Shown: in pieces, positions 7,846 to 14,867 of the stretch | Layout: each line of letters starts with the position of its first letter | Position numbering within the stretch: the stretch's first letter is position 1 | Assembly: GCA_003241845.1 (NCBI GenBank) | Contig: QBMN01000011.1 | Location: forward strand, 1-42,914 | Length of the DNA stretch: 42,914 bases | DNA from: Shackletoniella antarctica | Lineage (GTDB): Bacteria; Cyanobacteriota; Cyanobacteriia; Phormidesmidales; Phormidesmidaceae | Direction of reading: 5' to 3' | The notes under the pieces: model-generated | Told to the model about the DNA's origin: nothing | Database searches by the model: none | Seen by the model: only the letters and a program-made list of their open reading frames with translations | Translations under genes and position numbers: made by a program

Positions 7846-10800
7846 ATGCAAGCGCTAAACGGGTTTTGGCAGTTTCTCAATACCGATGTGCGAGATATCC
7901 CCTGGGGAGAACTGGCAGAGCAAGGCATTGAGGTCGTTACCGCCACTAAAGATTTTGGCGAAACCTTTCAAGAGCAGGCCCCCAACCTCAAGCCGCTAAA
8001 GCCCTACCTCCAGCAGGTAGAGCCGTTTCTAACCGCCCTAGACTCCCCTGTAACCCAGCTGGCGGTCTCAGGCTTACCGTTTGTTTCCATTGGCATTGGG
8101 CTGCTGAGAATTTATCTTGACCACTCGAAGACCGAACCCACCTACGAAAGCTCGGTAGCTATTGTGGCCCAGCTGGCCTACCTAAACAGTCTAGAAGTTG
8201 TGCTGAGTCAGGTCAGCGACGAATCTATTAATGAGAAGCTCAATCAAGTCTCGCTGAAGTCGCTGATAGAGCGGCAGCTGGCGCGGCTCGACACCGCGCA
8301 GCTAAATGCAGCAGACGCCAAAGTTGTTACCAGTCTGTTTCGAACATCTGTCTTAGCCGAACAGTTTAGCCAAGCTCTAACCGAAGGATTAATGCAGGCT
8401 GAACTGAACCCAGCAGATACCCAGCGGCTGGTTGAACAGGTGGCCTGGGGCACCCACCGCTATCTGCATCAGGCGATTGCCGAGGCGGGCGATCGCGTTG
8501 AGCCACTGGCCGAGGTCTACCGTACCGGCGGGCAAGCCATTCAAGACCGCTACGACAGCATCGAAACCTACCTAACCGAAAAAATTGCCCCCCTGCCCAA
8601 AGGGCAGGTCTTTGATGAACGCAACCCGCTGATTACCTTTCAAGATATTTATGTGCCTCTCAACGTGCTGCCGTTGACTCAATCGGGTGAACCGCAGCGG
8701 GATGCGGAGCCTGAGAACATTCACACTTGGGTGCAGCAGCAGCTAGAGCAGCCCGAGCAGCCTCGGCGGGTGATATTTGTGGAAGGAGACGCCGGGCGGG
8801 GCAAGTCGGTGTTTTGCCGCATGCTGGCCGATCGGGTGCGGCAAGAGATGGCATTTTCGTACATTCCAATTTTGGTGCGGCTGCGTAACCTGCGACACCT
8901 GGCCAACAACCTGACGGAAACCCTAGAAGACTGCCCCGACTTAGAACAGGTCAAATTTGTGCGGGGCGATTCTGACTGGCTGGCCGACCGCAACACCCGG
9001 TTTTTAATCATTCTGGATGGCTTTGACGAGCTGCTGCTAGAAGGACGAGCCACCGGGGGCCTAAAGGAGTTTTTGCAGCAGGTGGCCGACTTTCAGGAAC
9101 GCAGCCACCATCAATGCCTGGTAACGGGCAGACCCCTGGCCCTACAGGGTGTAGAACGCCTGATTACCCAAACCAAAAACCTGGAGCGGGTGCGGCTAGA
9201 GCCGATGGGCGACCCATTAAGAGAACAGTGGTTGCAGAAATGGCAAGCCCTCTTTGGGGCGGAAGAGACTCAGAAGTTTCGAGGGTTTATTCAAGCCTGC
9301 CCGACCGAAATTGGCAATACGCTAGCGCGGGAACCCCTGTTGCTCTATTTGCTGGCTAGGCTGCACCGCGAAGGGCAGCTCACTCGCAGCATGTTTGCCG
9401 ATGCACCCAGTCAGGTTAGCAATTCAACCCAGGCGAAGCTGCGGATATATCGAGAATCGGTGAACTGGGTGCTAGAAGAACAACGCCAGGATGAAAACCT
9501 GCGGCTGGCGGGCTTAGAAGACATAGAAGACCTGCGAGAAGTGCTGAGAGAAGCCGCCCTGTGCGTGGTGCAGTCGGGCAACGAGACCGCCCGACTGGAG
9601 ATGCTAAAGCAGCGGTTTCAAGACACGGCCAACCCGGTGGCAGCCCTGCTAAAGCAATCTCAACAGACCACGGGCCAGTCTGAAGATAAGGCCCTAAACA
9701 ACCTGCTCACCACTTTTTACCTCAAGCCGGGGGAAGGAGATAAACGCGGCTCGGTGGAATTTGCCCATAAGAGCTTTGGCGAATATCTGTTTGCCGAGCG
9801 CCTGCTTGCAGCTTTTAAAGACTGGACAGAGCTAAATAGCCGCCACCGCCTTGCCATGGATGACCGCAAGGTGAACGAGCAAATCTACGACCTACTGGGC
9901 TACGACAGCCTCAGCGTTGAAATCGTGGAATATTTGTTTGAGCTACTGCAAGAGAGTGATGTTGACCCGGTGCGCCTGTTTGAACGGCTGCACGGGTTTT
10001 ATCTGCGCTGGTGCGAGGGGGAGTTTTTAGACCAGGGGCCAAACGAAAACCTGCCCCAAAAGAAAATGCTTCAGCTCAAAGCCCAGGAGGTGCCGACCGG
10101 GCTAAAGCAGGTCGATGTATTTGCAGGGCTAAACGTGCTGATTGTGCTGTTTAAGCTGCACGCCGCCGCCCAGCCCGACCGCTACCCCACTGTGCCAGCA
10201 GATGCCCCCAAACCAGCCATCTCATTTTATCCCTGTGGCAAGCCAGGCACCGACACCTCTGAGATCGACCGACTGCTCAAAATCATTCACTATGCAGATT
10301 CATTAGAGGCAAGAACCTTTACTCGCAGCGTTGGGCCTCACCTCTCCAGAGCCGACCTCTCCAGAGCCAACCTCGACAGCGCCAACCTCTCCAGCGCCAA
10401 CCTCTCCAGAGCCAACCTCTCCAGCGCCGACCTCTCCAGCGCCGACCTCTACAGCGCCGACCTCTCCAGCGCCAACCTCTCCAGCGCCAACCTCTACAGC
10501 GCCCGCCTCGACAGCGCCGACCTCTACAGCGCCGACCTCTCCAGCGCCCACCTCTACAGCGCCGACCTCTCCAGCGCCGACCTCTCCAGAGCCAACCTCT
10601 CCAGAGCCAACCTCTCCAGCGCCAACCTCTACAGCGCCGACCTCTACAGAGCCAACCTCTACAGCGCCGACCTCTCCAGAGCCGACCTCTCCAGAGCCGA
10701 CCTCTCCAGAGCCGACCTCTCCAGCGCCGACCTCTCCAGCGCCGACCTCTCCAGCGCTATCTTGCTAAACACGGCCCTGGGCACTGCGACTGCTCTATCT

Positions 10801-11001
10801 CAACAGCAACTGGAGGGAGACTCTCCTCCCCTAATTTGCAATGCAGTGCTGCCCCCTGACATTTCTATTTCTTCAAATCGAGACTGCGAGCAGCTCCCTG
10901 CGGTCTTAGTCGAGCGATATTCAGACGCCTTTGATTCTCTTGAAGCGGCTGAGGCATACGTTCGTCAGCATCAGCGAGAACCAGCCAGCGAAAATCTTTA
11001 A
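7846..11001 (+). CDS. NACHT-domain NTPase with C-terminal pentapeptide repeats
   Basis: A 1051-residue STAND-type NTPase. Residues 1-260 are mostly helical and match no domain I recognise, with one hydrophobic stretch near 68-90 ([16 protein letters not shown]); this is where NACHT proteins carry an effector or NNH-type helical domain. The NACHT core has Walker A G314-S321 (GDAGRGKS), Walker B with its acidic extension ([11 protein letters not shown], 386-396) and a sensor-like arginine (CLVTGRPLA). A helical arm and winged-helix-like region follow ([14 protein letters not shown]). Residues 833-972 are 28 perfect pentapeptide repeats (A[DN]LSx type), presumably a right-handed beta-helix acting as sensor or partner surface; the last 80 residues are unique. 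Bacterial NACHT proteins include anti-phage factors, so a defence role is inferred from family and context. It is a single gene in a tamB-flanked island with low HIP1 content. Confidence 0.9.
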   Translation: MQALNGFWQFLNTDVRDIPWGELAEQGIEVVTATKDFGETFQEQAPNLKPLKPYLQQVEPFLTALDSPVTQLAVSGLPFVSIGIGLLRIYLDHSKTEPTYESSVAIVAQLAYLNSLEVVLSQVSDESINEKLNQVSLKSLIERQLARLDTAQLNAADAKVVTSLFRTSVLAEQFSQALTEGLMQAELNPADTQRLVEQVAWGTHRYLHQAIAEAGDRVEPLAEVYRTGGQAIQDRYDSIETYLTEKIAPLPKGQVFDERNPLITFQDIYVPLNVLPLTQSGEPQRDAEPENIHTWVQQQLEQPEQPRRVIFVEGDAGRGKSVFCRMLADRVRQEMAFSYIPILVRLRNLRHLANNLTETLEDCPDLEQVKFVRGDSDWLADRNTRFLIILDGFDELLLEGRATGGLKEFLQQVADFQERSHHQCLVTGRPLALQGVERLITQTKNLERVRLEPMGDPLREQWLQKWQALFGAEETQKFRGFIQACPTEIGNTLAREPLLLYLLARLHREGQLTRSMFADAPSQVSNSTQAKLRIYRESVNWVLEEQRQDENLRLAGLEDIEDLREVLREAALCVVQSGNETARLEMLKQRFQDTANPVAALLKQSQQTTGQSEDKALNNLLTTFYLKPGEGDKRGSVEFAHKSFGEYLFAERLLAAFKDWTELNSRHRLAMDDRKVNEQIYDLLGYDSLSVEIVEYLFELLQESDVDPVRLFERLHGFYLRWCEGEFLDQGPNENLPQKKMLQLKAQEVPTGLKQVDVFAGLNVLIVLFKLHAAAQPDRYPTVPADAPKPAISFYPCGKPGTDTSEIDRLLKIIHYADSLEARTFTRSVGPHLSRADLSRANLDSANLSSANLSRANLSSADLSSADLYSADLSSANLSSANLYSARLDSADLYSADLSSAHLYSADLSSADLSRANLSRANLSSANLYSADLYRANLYSADLSRADLSRADLSRADLSSADLSSADLSSAILLNTALGTATALSQQQLEGDSPPLICNAVLPPDISISSNRDCEQLPAVLVERYSDAFDSLEAAEAYVRQHQREPASENL
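10342..10761 (+). repeat. 15-bp coding minisatellite, 28 units (pentapeptide repeats)
   Basis: Twenty-eight exact 15-bp units of the form CTC-TCC-AGC-GCC-GAC, without a single indel. Variation is almost confined to three codons: second TCC/TAC/GAC, third AGC/AGA, fifth GAC/AAC (rarely CAC, CGC or ATC). Leu and Ala always use CTC and GCC, except GCT in the last unit. Such DNA-level uniformity goes beyond what protein selection demands and points to recent expansion or continuing homogenisation. Confidence 0.95.
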
Positions 11002-11004
11002 CCA

Positions 11005-11082
11005 TGGTTTGGCCTCGCCATCGCCGCAGCCCGCGACGGCCTCACCTACTGGCACTACACCGACTCCGCCCAGGCGGCATAA
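11005..11082 (+). pseudogene. Gene-tail fragment (copy A), parent gene not recognised
   Basis: Just after the NACHT stop codon and in the same frame lies a short stretch reading FGLAIAAARDGLTYWHYTD.. and ending in TAA (11080-11082). It has no start of its own. A second, frameshifted copy is found at 13570-13645; the two are about 87% identical over 76 positions and share a perfect 32-bp block (11050-11081 and 13613-13644). I read it as the C-terminal remnant of a gene I cannot name. It could also be an old extension of the NACHT protein, since only the TAA at 10999 separates them. Confidence 0.5.
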
Positions 11083-11085
11083 TCT

Positions 11086-11121
11086 ATGGCTATCCGTTTT
11101 GAACTTTTAGAGCGACGCATT
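11086..11121 (+). pseudogene. Probable 5' end of the DUF4258 gene, cut off by IS605
   Basis: ATG 11086 opens a short frame (MAIRFELLERR) that runs straight into the left-end hairpin of the IS. On the other side of the IS the DUF4258 reading frame begins abruptly (..IATPLGFSVRTT) without a start of its own. Joining the two would give a normal beginning for such a protein. The join is inference; exact IS boundaries are not determined. Confidence 0.45.
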
Positions 11122-11145
11122 CCCCCACCTCGGAACAGGTGGGGG
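11122..11145. other. IS605 left-end hairpin
   Basis: A 9-bp perfect stem (CCCCCACCT / AGGTGGGGG) with a 6-nt loop (CGGAAC), 18 bp beyond the tnpA stop. This is where the Y1 transposase would recognise the left end as a single-stranded hairpin. Confidence 0.75.
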
Positions 11146-11162
11146 TCAAGGAGCGGCAGGGT

Positions 11163-11594
11163 CTAGTCGTCATAGCCCTGATTCTCGATGTACTGCTTCA
11201 GAACAGAGAGCGGCGCACCGCCACAAGAGACTGCGCTAAACCCACGCTTCCAAAAGACAGGCTTCCAGTAATAGGGTTTCAGCTCCTCTGCATACCGCTT
11301 TCTGATCTCACGACTGGTTACGGTTTTAATCGTATTGCACAGCCTCGACACTGACACTTTTGGGGCCAAGTCTATCAAGAGGTGGATGTGGTCATTGGTG
11401 CCCAGGTCAGCCTTGGCCTCCTCCAGGATGCAGTCATTTTTCTGGCAGATACTCTGGGCCAGTGCCTTGATGTCTACCTCTATGTCACCGTGTATGACTG
11501 GATGCCTATATTTGGTGACGAAAACAACATGCACCTTAATCAGGGCAACGGTATGAGAGAAACTTCTAAGCTTGGCCACTGTGCCTGTCACCAT
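11163..11594 (-). CDS. tnpA: IS200/IS605 TnpA, Y1 HUH transposase
   Basis: A 143-residue single-strand DNA transposase that cuts and joins the IS ends. The HUH metal site is DHIHLL (His69 and His71) and the catalytic tyrosine is in VLKQYIENQ (Tyr135); KVHVVFVTKYRHPV near the N-terminus and FWKRGFSAVSCGG near the C-terminus are also typical. The length fits the family. I take ATG 11594 (MVTGTVAKL); an upstream in-frame ATG at 11651 would overlap tnpB and add a non-conserved extension. All key residues are present, so the gene appears functional. Confidence 0.92.
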   Translation of the reverse strand: MVTGTVAKLRSFSHTVALIKVHVVFVTKYRHPVIHGDIEVDIKALAQSICQKNDCILEEAKADLGTNDHIHLLIDLAPKVSVSRLCNTIKTVTSREIRKRYAEELKPYYWKPVFWKRGFSAVSCGGAPLSVLKQYIENQGYDD

Positions 11595-11610
11595 GAGGTA
11601 AACTATAGTC

Positions 11611-12966
11611 ATGATAACGAAAAAGCCGACCAAAATCATTCGCACCGACAAATGGACGCTTAACCCGACTGCTGCTCAGCGTGTGCTGATTGGCCAGACG
11701 GTTGAGGTCTATCGTCGGCTGTGTAGGCATTTGGTCGGGGTTATCATGACGCACTGGGCCGACTTGGGGGCGCTCTCCAACAACGAGCTAGTCCCTGCTG
11801 TAGAGCGGCTTATCCATCAAACGGCGAAGAACCCTAACCCGAAGTACGCGCCGATTGATGAGACGTTCCATAAGTTCCCGAGCTACTATCGCCGGGCCGC
11901 CATCATGTTTGCGGCGGGCCAGGTCAGCAGCTACCTAACTCGCTACCGGGATTGGCAATGCGGGCAGTCTCGCAACCGCAGGGATGCGAAGCCGCCCATG
12001 TTTAACCCCAGCGCAGGCTGTTACCCCGCACTGTACAAAGGGCAGTGCTACAAGCTGCATGGCTACGACCAAATTGAGATCAAGGTGTTCACGGGGTCTG
12101 ACTGGGTTTGGACTACGGTTCAGATTACGGGGCTACGTGACCGTCATGAGGTGGCGGGCAATCTAATGCTGTCGCCGTCCCTCATCCTCAACAGTCACTC
12201 ATGCCATCTATCGGTTCCCTTTCACTGCACCCCAGCGAAACGTAAGCCTGATGGCAACGTGACCGCTATCGACCTGGGCATCAATACCACGGCCACCGTG
12301 GCAGTCGTCACTCACGACGGTACTGTAATCCATCGTGAATTTATTCACCCTGGAAGAGACATAGACCGTCGCGACAAACGACTCAAGTCCGTTTCAATGC
12401 GGGCCTCTAAGACGATGGGCAAAGGCGGCAAACTCCACAAAGGGTTTTGCGCCAATACCTATCGGAAATGCCGCAATATCAACCAGCAAATTAGCCACAT
12501 CGTTTCTAAACGAATCGTGCAGATAGCGGCTGAGTTTAACTCAGAAGCGATTGTCTTTGAGAACCTGAAGGGCTGGAAGGCGACGGGCGGGCGGCGACGT
12601 TCTAACCTGCGCCAACGCTTTCACGGCTGGCTCAAGGCCATGATTCGGGAGTTCACCGAAATGAAGTGGCGAGAGGTGGGCGGCAAGGTGATAGACATCG
12701 TTGCCGCCTATACCTCAAAGCTGGCCTATGACGGTTCAGGGGTCGTAAAGCGTGACTCCAAGAACTACGCGCTAGCAAAATTCTCCTCTGGCAAGCGATA
12801 TTCTGCTGACCTCAACGGTGCTCAGAATATCGCGGCCAGAGGCATCATAAAACTCACTGACCGAAAGGATCGTGAGTTCCGTTCTAGCCAAAGTTCTGGA
12901 CGGAAGCCTAGAAGCTGGGCCTGCCTGTGTGATCTCTGGACTCTGGATAGTTCGAGATTAGCATAG
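11611..12966 (+). CDS. tnpB: IS605 TnpB, RNA-guided nuclease-like protein without zinc ribbon
   Basis: A 451-residue TnpB (OrfB). The RuvC-like acidic triad is complete: D221 (AIDLGINTT), E317 (IVFENLKG) and D400 (SADLNGAQNI). The N-terminal RNA/DNA-binding half includes TDKWTLNPTAAQ. The usual C-x2-C...C-x2-C zinc ribbon between the last two motifs is absent: the segment reads YTSKLAYDGSGVV and has no cysteines. From memory, similar ribbon-less TnpBs with LAYDGSG occur in cyanobacteria, so this is probably a subfamily trait rather than damage. TnpB proteins of this family are guided by an RNA transcribed from the element's right end; here that would be the tnpB 3' end through about 13000. 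The guide-RNA role is from the family, not seen here. Confidence 0.9.
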   Translation: MITKKPTKIIRTDKWTLNPTAAQRVLIGQTVEVYRRLCRHLVGVIMTHWADLGALSNNELVPAVERLIHQTAKNPNPKYAPIDETFHKFPSYYRRAAIMFAAGQVSSYLTRYRDWQCGQSRNRRDAKPPMFNPSAGCYPALYKGQCYKLHGYDQIEIKVFTGSDWVWTTVQITGLRDRHEVAGNLMLSPSLILNSHSCHLSVPFHCTPAKRKPDGNVTAIDLGINTTATVAVVTHDGTVIHREFIHPGRDIDRRDKRLKSVSMRASKTMGKGGKLHKGFCANTYRKCRNINQQISHIVSKRIVQIAAEFNSEAIVFENLKGWKATGGRRRSNLRQRFHGWLKAMIREFTEMKWREVGGKVIDIVAAYTSKLAYDGSGVVKRDSKNYALAKFSSGKRYSADLNGAQNIAARGIIKLTDRKDREFRSSQSSGRKPRSWACLCDLWTLDSSRLA

Positions 12967-12970
12967 GACA

Positions 12971-12998
12971 CTCCCACCTCGGCTACGCCAGGTGGGAG
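12971..12998. other. IS605 right-end hairpin / probable 3' end of the TnpB guide RNA
   Basis: A 9-bp stem (CTCCCACCT / AGGTGGGAG) with a 10-nt loop, 5 bp after the tnpB stop. Its arms resemble those of the left-end hairpin. In characterised elements the right end encodes the scaffold of the TnpB guide RNA, with the guide taken from the flanking DNA, here the remainder of the DUF4258 gene from about 13000. Confidence 0.7.
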
Positions 12999-13297
12999 AG
13001 CTTCATATTGCGACTCCCCTCGGCTTTAGCGTTAGAACCACCGATGCCTACTGGCAAAAGCTGATCATCAAACATCCAGATATCGCCAGTCTCGAAGACC
13101 TGATACAGCAAGCCCTACGAAACCCCGATGAGATCCGTCAAAGCAGCCGCGATGACAATATCTTGCTGTTTTATGGCCTGCGTAAGCCCCAGCGTTGGGT
13201 CGTTGCCGTTGCTCGACGCTCAAATGGAGAAGGGTTCCTAATCACGGCTTATCAAACCGATGCCATTAAAGAAGGAGTAGCGCTATGGCCCAAGTAA
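12992..13297 (+). CDS. DUF4258-like protein, probable toxin of a TA pair; 5' end replaced by IS605
   Basis: About 98 native residues remain (IATPLGFSVRTTDAYWQKLIIKHP.. onward to ..TAYQTDAIKEGVALWPK). The pattern SSRDDNILLFY..RWVVAVARR..GFLITAYQTD resembles the DUF4258-type small proteins found beside DUF2283 proteins. BECR/RelE-like RNase folds have been proposed for related families, so a toxin role is inference. The only in-frame start is GTG 12992, which lies inside the IS right-end hairpin and has no internal Met after it, so the native start was most likely removed to 11086 by the IS. It overlaps the next gene by 13 bp, typical of translational coupling. Expression in its present form is doubtful. 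Confidence 0.6.
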   Translation: MGELHIATPLGFSVRTTDAYWQKLIIKHPDIASLEDLIQQALRNPDEIRQSSRDDNILLFYGLRKPQRWVVAVARRSNGEGFLITAYQTDAIKEGVALWPK

Positions 13298-13512
13298 AAG
13301 TTTTCTACGAACCAGAGATGGAATTGCTGACAGTCTTTTGGCAAAGCCCGCGCCCCAATCAGCTCTGTACCGAACTTGGCGATGGCGTCATTCTCATTAA
13401 AGATGCCGACAGCGGCGAACCGATCGGCATGGAACTGCTGTCCTACCGTCCTGGAGATGCCCGCTTCGATTCCGTCAGCGTTGAAATTGGCGCGGCTCAG
13501 TCGGCAGCATAG
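13285..13512 (+). CDS. DUF2283 family protein, probable antitoxin
   Basis: A 75-residue acidic protein: VKVFYEPEMELLTVFW, then a DADSGEPIGMELLSY core, which is the DUF2283 pattern (short beta-rich proteins usually next to DUF4258 or similar genes). A good Shine-Dalgarno (AAGGAG) lies about 8 nt before ATG 13285, inside the end of the upstream gene, which it overlaps by 13 bp. It looks intact. The antitoxin role is inferred from the pairing. If the partner is disrupted by the IS, this would be an orphan antitoxin. Confidence 0.7.
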   Translation: MAQVKVFYEPEMELLTVFWQSPRPNQLCTELGDGVILIKDADSGEPIGMELLSYRPGDARFDSVSVEIGAAQSAA

Positions 13513-13518
13513 CGGCTG

Positions 13519-13645
13519 GGCCTTCAGCCTAATCTGACCGCTATTGCAAACCTCGAACGCATCAAATAGTTCGGCCTCACCATCCCCGCAGCCCGAGATC
13601 GCCTCCCCCACCTGGCACTACACCGACTCCGCCCAGGCGGCATAG
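13519..13645 (+). pseudogene. Decayed gene tail (copy A'), parent gene not recognised
   Basis: Reads GLQPNLTAIANLERIK, then an in-frame TAG at 13567, then FGLTIPAARDR, then a 1-bp insertion near 13610 that destroys the frame seen in copy A (11008-11082). The last 32 bp before the stop region are identical to copy A. The two copies flank the toxin-antitoxin-like pair and the IS. The parent family is unknown to me. Confidence 0.5.
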
Positions 13646-13649
13646 ATTA

Positions 13650-13747
13650 AAGTAGAGAGCGCTCTCGGGATAGTCGGCAAAGTCATCGTTGAGAATGCGA
13701 TCGCACCCCGTCAGCGCCGCCTCTAGCCGCACCATGCGCCCCGACTT
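13650..13747 (-). pseudogene. C-terminal fragment resembling an F1-type ATPase beta subunit
   Basis: Read on the minus strand, this stretch gives MVRLEAALTGCDRILNDDF and then ADYPESALYF. That matches the end of F1-ATPase beta chains (family pattern: TIRG..ILxGE.DDLPEQAFYLVG), most like the alternative N-ATPase beta form with PESALY. Homology stops at 13650, where copy A' begins, and at 13747, where the tamB tail begins. With no start, Walker motifs or neighbours it is debris, not a gene. The assignment rests on about 30 residues. Confidence 0.45.
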
Positions 13748-13925
13748 AGGCAGCCTTTGATATTGGCGATCGCATCGGCATCGACGCCCTAGAGATTCTC
13801 AACAGCGGCAACCCGCCGGAGGTGGGGGTATCCTACCGGTTTAGCAATCAGCTGCGGGCCAGGGGGGCCACCAATTTCTCGGGCAACGAGACCGTCACCG
13901 TAGAGTACGAGGTCAGGTTCTAGGG
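13748..13925 (+). pseudogene. Detached second copy of the tamB 3' end (right direct repeat)
   Basis: A 178-bp near copy of 7275-7452 (173 of 178 identical), covering the last 58 codons and stop of tamB. It keeps the reading frame but has no start. It ends 4 bp before the cobA stop codon, so without the intervening DNA tamB and cobA would be tail to tail. I interpret it as the original tamB end, displaced when the island entered. Confidence 0.9.
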
Positions 13926-13927
13926 TC

Positions 13928-14731
13928 TCAGGCAGGCCAGATAGTGCTGGTGGGCTGGGAGTGGCGGAATATCTCGTGCCAACTCACCACATGGCCAATC
14001 ACGGCGATCGCCGGAGCCTCAAACCCCTTTTCAGCCACCTGGGCCACAATCGTTGCCAGGGTGCCAATCAGGGTTTCTTGCTGAGGGTAGGTGCCCCAGC
14101 GAATCAGCGCCACCGGGGTCTCGGGGCTAAGCTCGGCGGCCAGCAGCTCGGCGGCAATGGTGCCCAGGTTATGAATGCCCATGTACACCACAATGGTTTC
14201 AGACCCCTGGGCCAGGGCGCGCCAGTTGACCCTGGGGCGATACTTGCCCGCCGACTCGTGCCCCGTCACAAAGGTCACCGACGAACTCTGGCTGCGGTGG
14301 GTGATGGGAATGCCCGCGTAGGCGGGCACCGCCACGCCAGCGGTAATACCGGGCACTACCTCTACAGCAATGCCCACCGCTACTAGGGCCGCCATCTCTT
14401 CGCCGCCGCGCCCAAACACAAAGGGGTCGCCCCCCTTGAGGCGCACCACCACGGCGTGGGCCTTGGCCTGGTCAATAATCAGCTGGTTGGTGTCTTCCTG
14501 CACGAGAGCATGCCGCCCCCGCCGCTTGCCCACATCGATCACCTGGGCCTGGGGATTGATCATGGCCAGAATGGGCGCGCTCACCAGGGCGTCGTGAATC
14601 ACCACATCGGCGCAATCTAGCAGCCCCTTACCCCGCAGGGTAAACAGCCCCGGATCGCCCGGCCCCGCTCCCACCAGATATACCTTGCCGTAGGGTTGGC
14701 CCCCTGCGGGCCTAGCAGCTGCCGACACCAT
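13928..14731 (-). CDS. cobA: Uroporphyrinogen-III C-methyltransferase
   Basis: A 267-residue SUMT that uses two S-adenosylmethionines to methylate uroporphyrinogen III at C2 and C7, giving precorrin-2, the branch point to siroheme and cobalamin. The family motifs are all visible: VGAGPGDPGLFTLRG near the N-terminus, VVIHDALV, RLKGGDPFVFGRGGEE, VVPGITAGVAVPAYAGIP and VTGHE. It is a stand-alone methyltransferase without the CysG dehydrogenase/chelatase domain, usual in cyanobacteria. It lies downstream of a CbiX-type chelatase on the same strand (136-bp gap), consistent with joint siroheme synthesis for nitrite and sulfite reductases. Start ATG 14731 has no strong Shine-Dalgarno; the conserved part begins about 15 residues in. 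Confidence 0.95.
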   Translation of the reverse strand: MVSAAARPAGGQPYGKVYLVGAGPGDPGLFTLRGKGLLDCADVVIHDALVSAPILAMINPQAQVIDVGKRRGRHALVQEDTNQLIIDQAKAHAVVVRLKGGDPFVFGRGGEEMAALVAVGIAVEVVPGITAGVAVPAYAGIPITHRSQSSSVTFVTGHESAGKYRPRVNWRALAQGSETIVVYMGIHNLGTIAAELLAAELSPETPVALIRWGTYPQQETLIGTLATIVAQVAEKGFEAPAIAVIGHVVSWHEIFRHSQPTSTIWPA

Positions 14732-14867
14732 AAGCGCTCATTAAACTCAGACTGTAGGGCAAGGCTAAGAAAAAACTGTCTTCTCAGGGTAGACCTTTCT
14801 CGATTCGTTGAGGGGCCTCTGTTGTGGGGCCTCTATTGTGGTGACTCTATTGTGGTCGCGCCGTTGC

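Larger units (their letters stand above)
11118..13004. mobile_element. IS200/IS605-family insertion sequence, tnpA and tnpB divergent
   Basis: An approximately 1.9-kb IS605-type element: tnpA on the minus strand and tnpB on the plus strand, starts 16 bp apart, bounded by similar subterminal hairpins (left 11122-11145, right 12971-12998) that share the arm CCCACCT/AGGTGGG. No terminal inverted repeats or target duplication are seen, as expected for this single-strand, peel-and-paste family. Both genes look intact, so the element may be active. It lies between the 5' and 3' parts of a DUF4258 gene. Boundaries are approximate by a few bases because the cleavage sites cannot be fixed without an empty-site sequence. 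Confidence 0.85.

Noticed and set aside
10303-10768. Long open frames on both strands through the pentapeptide array (Val/Gly/Glu-rich on minus, Thr/Ser/Pro-rich on plus)
   Set aside because: They are by-products of the 15-bp period without stops; their sequences are pure repeats of the unit in other frames.
11163-11651. Longer TnpA starting at 11651
   Set aside because: The extra 19 residues overlap the tnpB start and are not part of the Y1 transposase; ATG 11594 gives the usual length.
7453-13747. Prophage or conjugative element
   Set aside because: No integrase, structural, relaxase or replication gene is seen between the tamB repeats.
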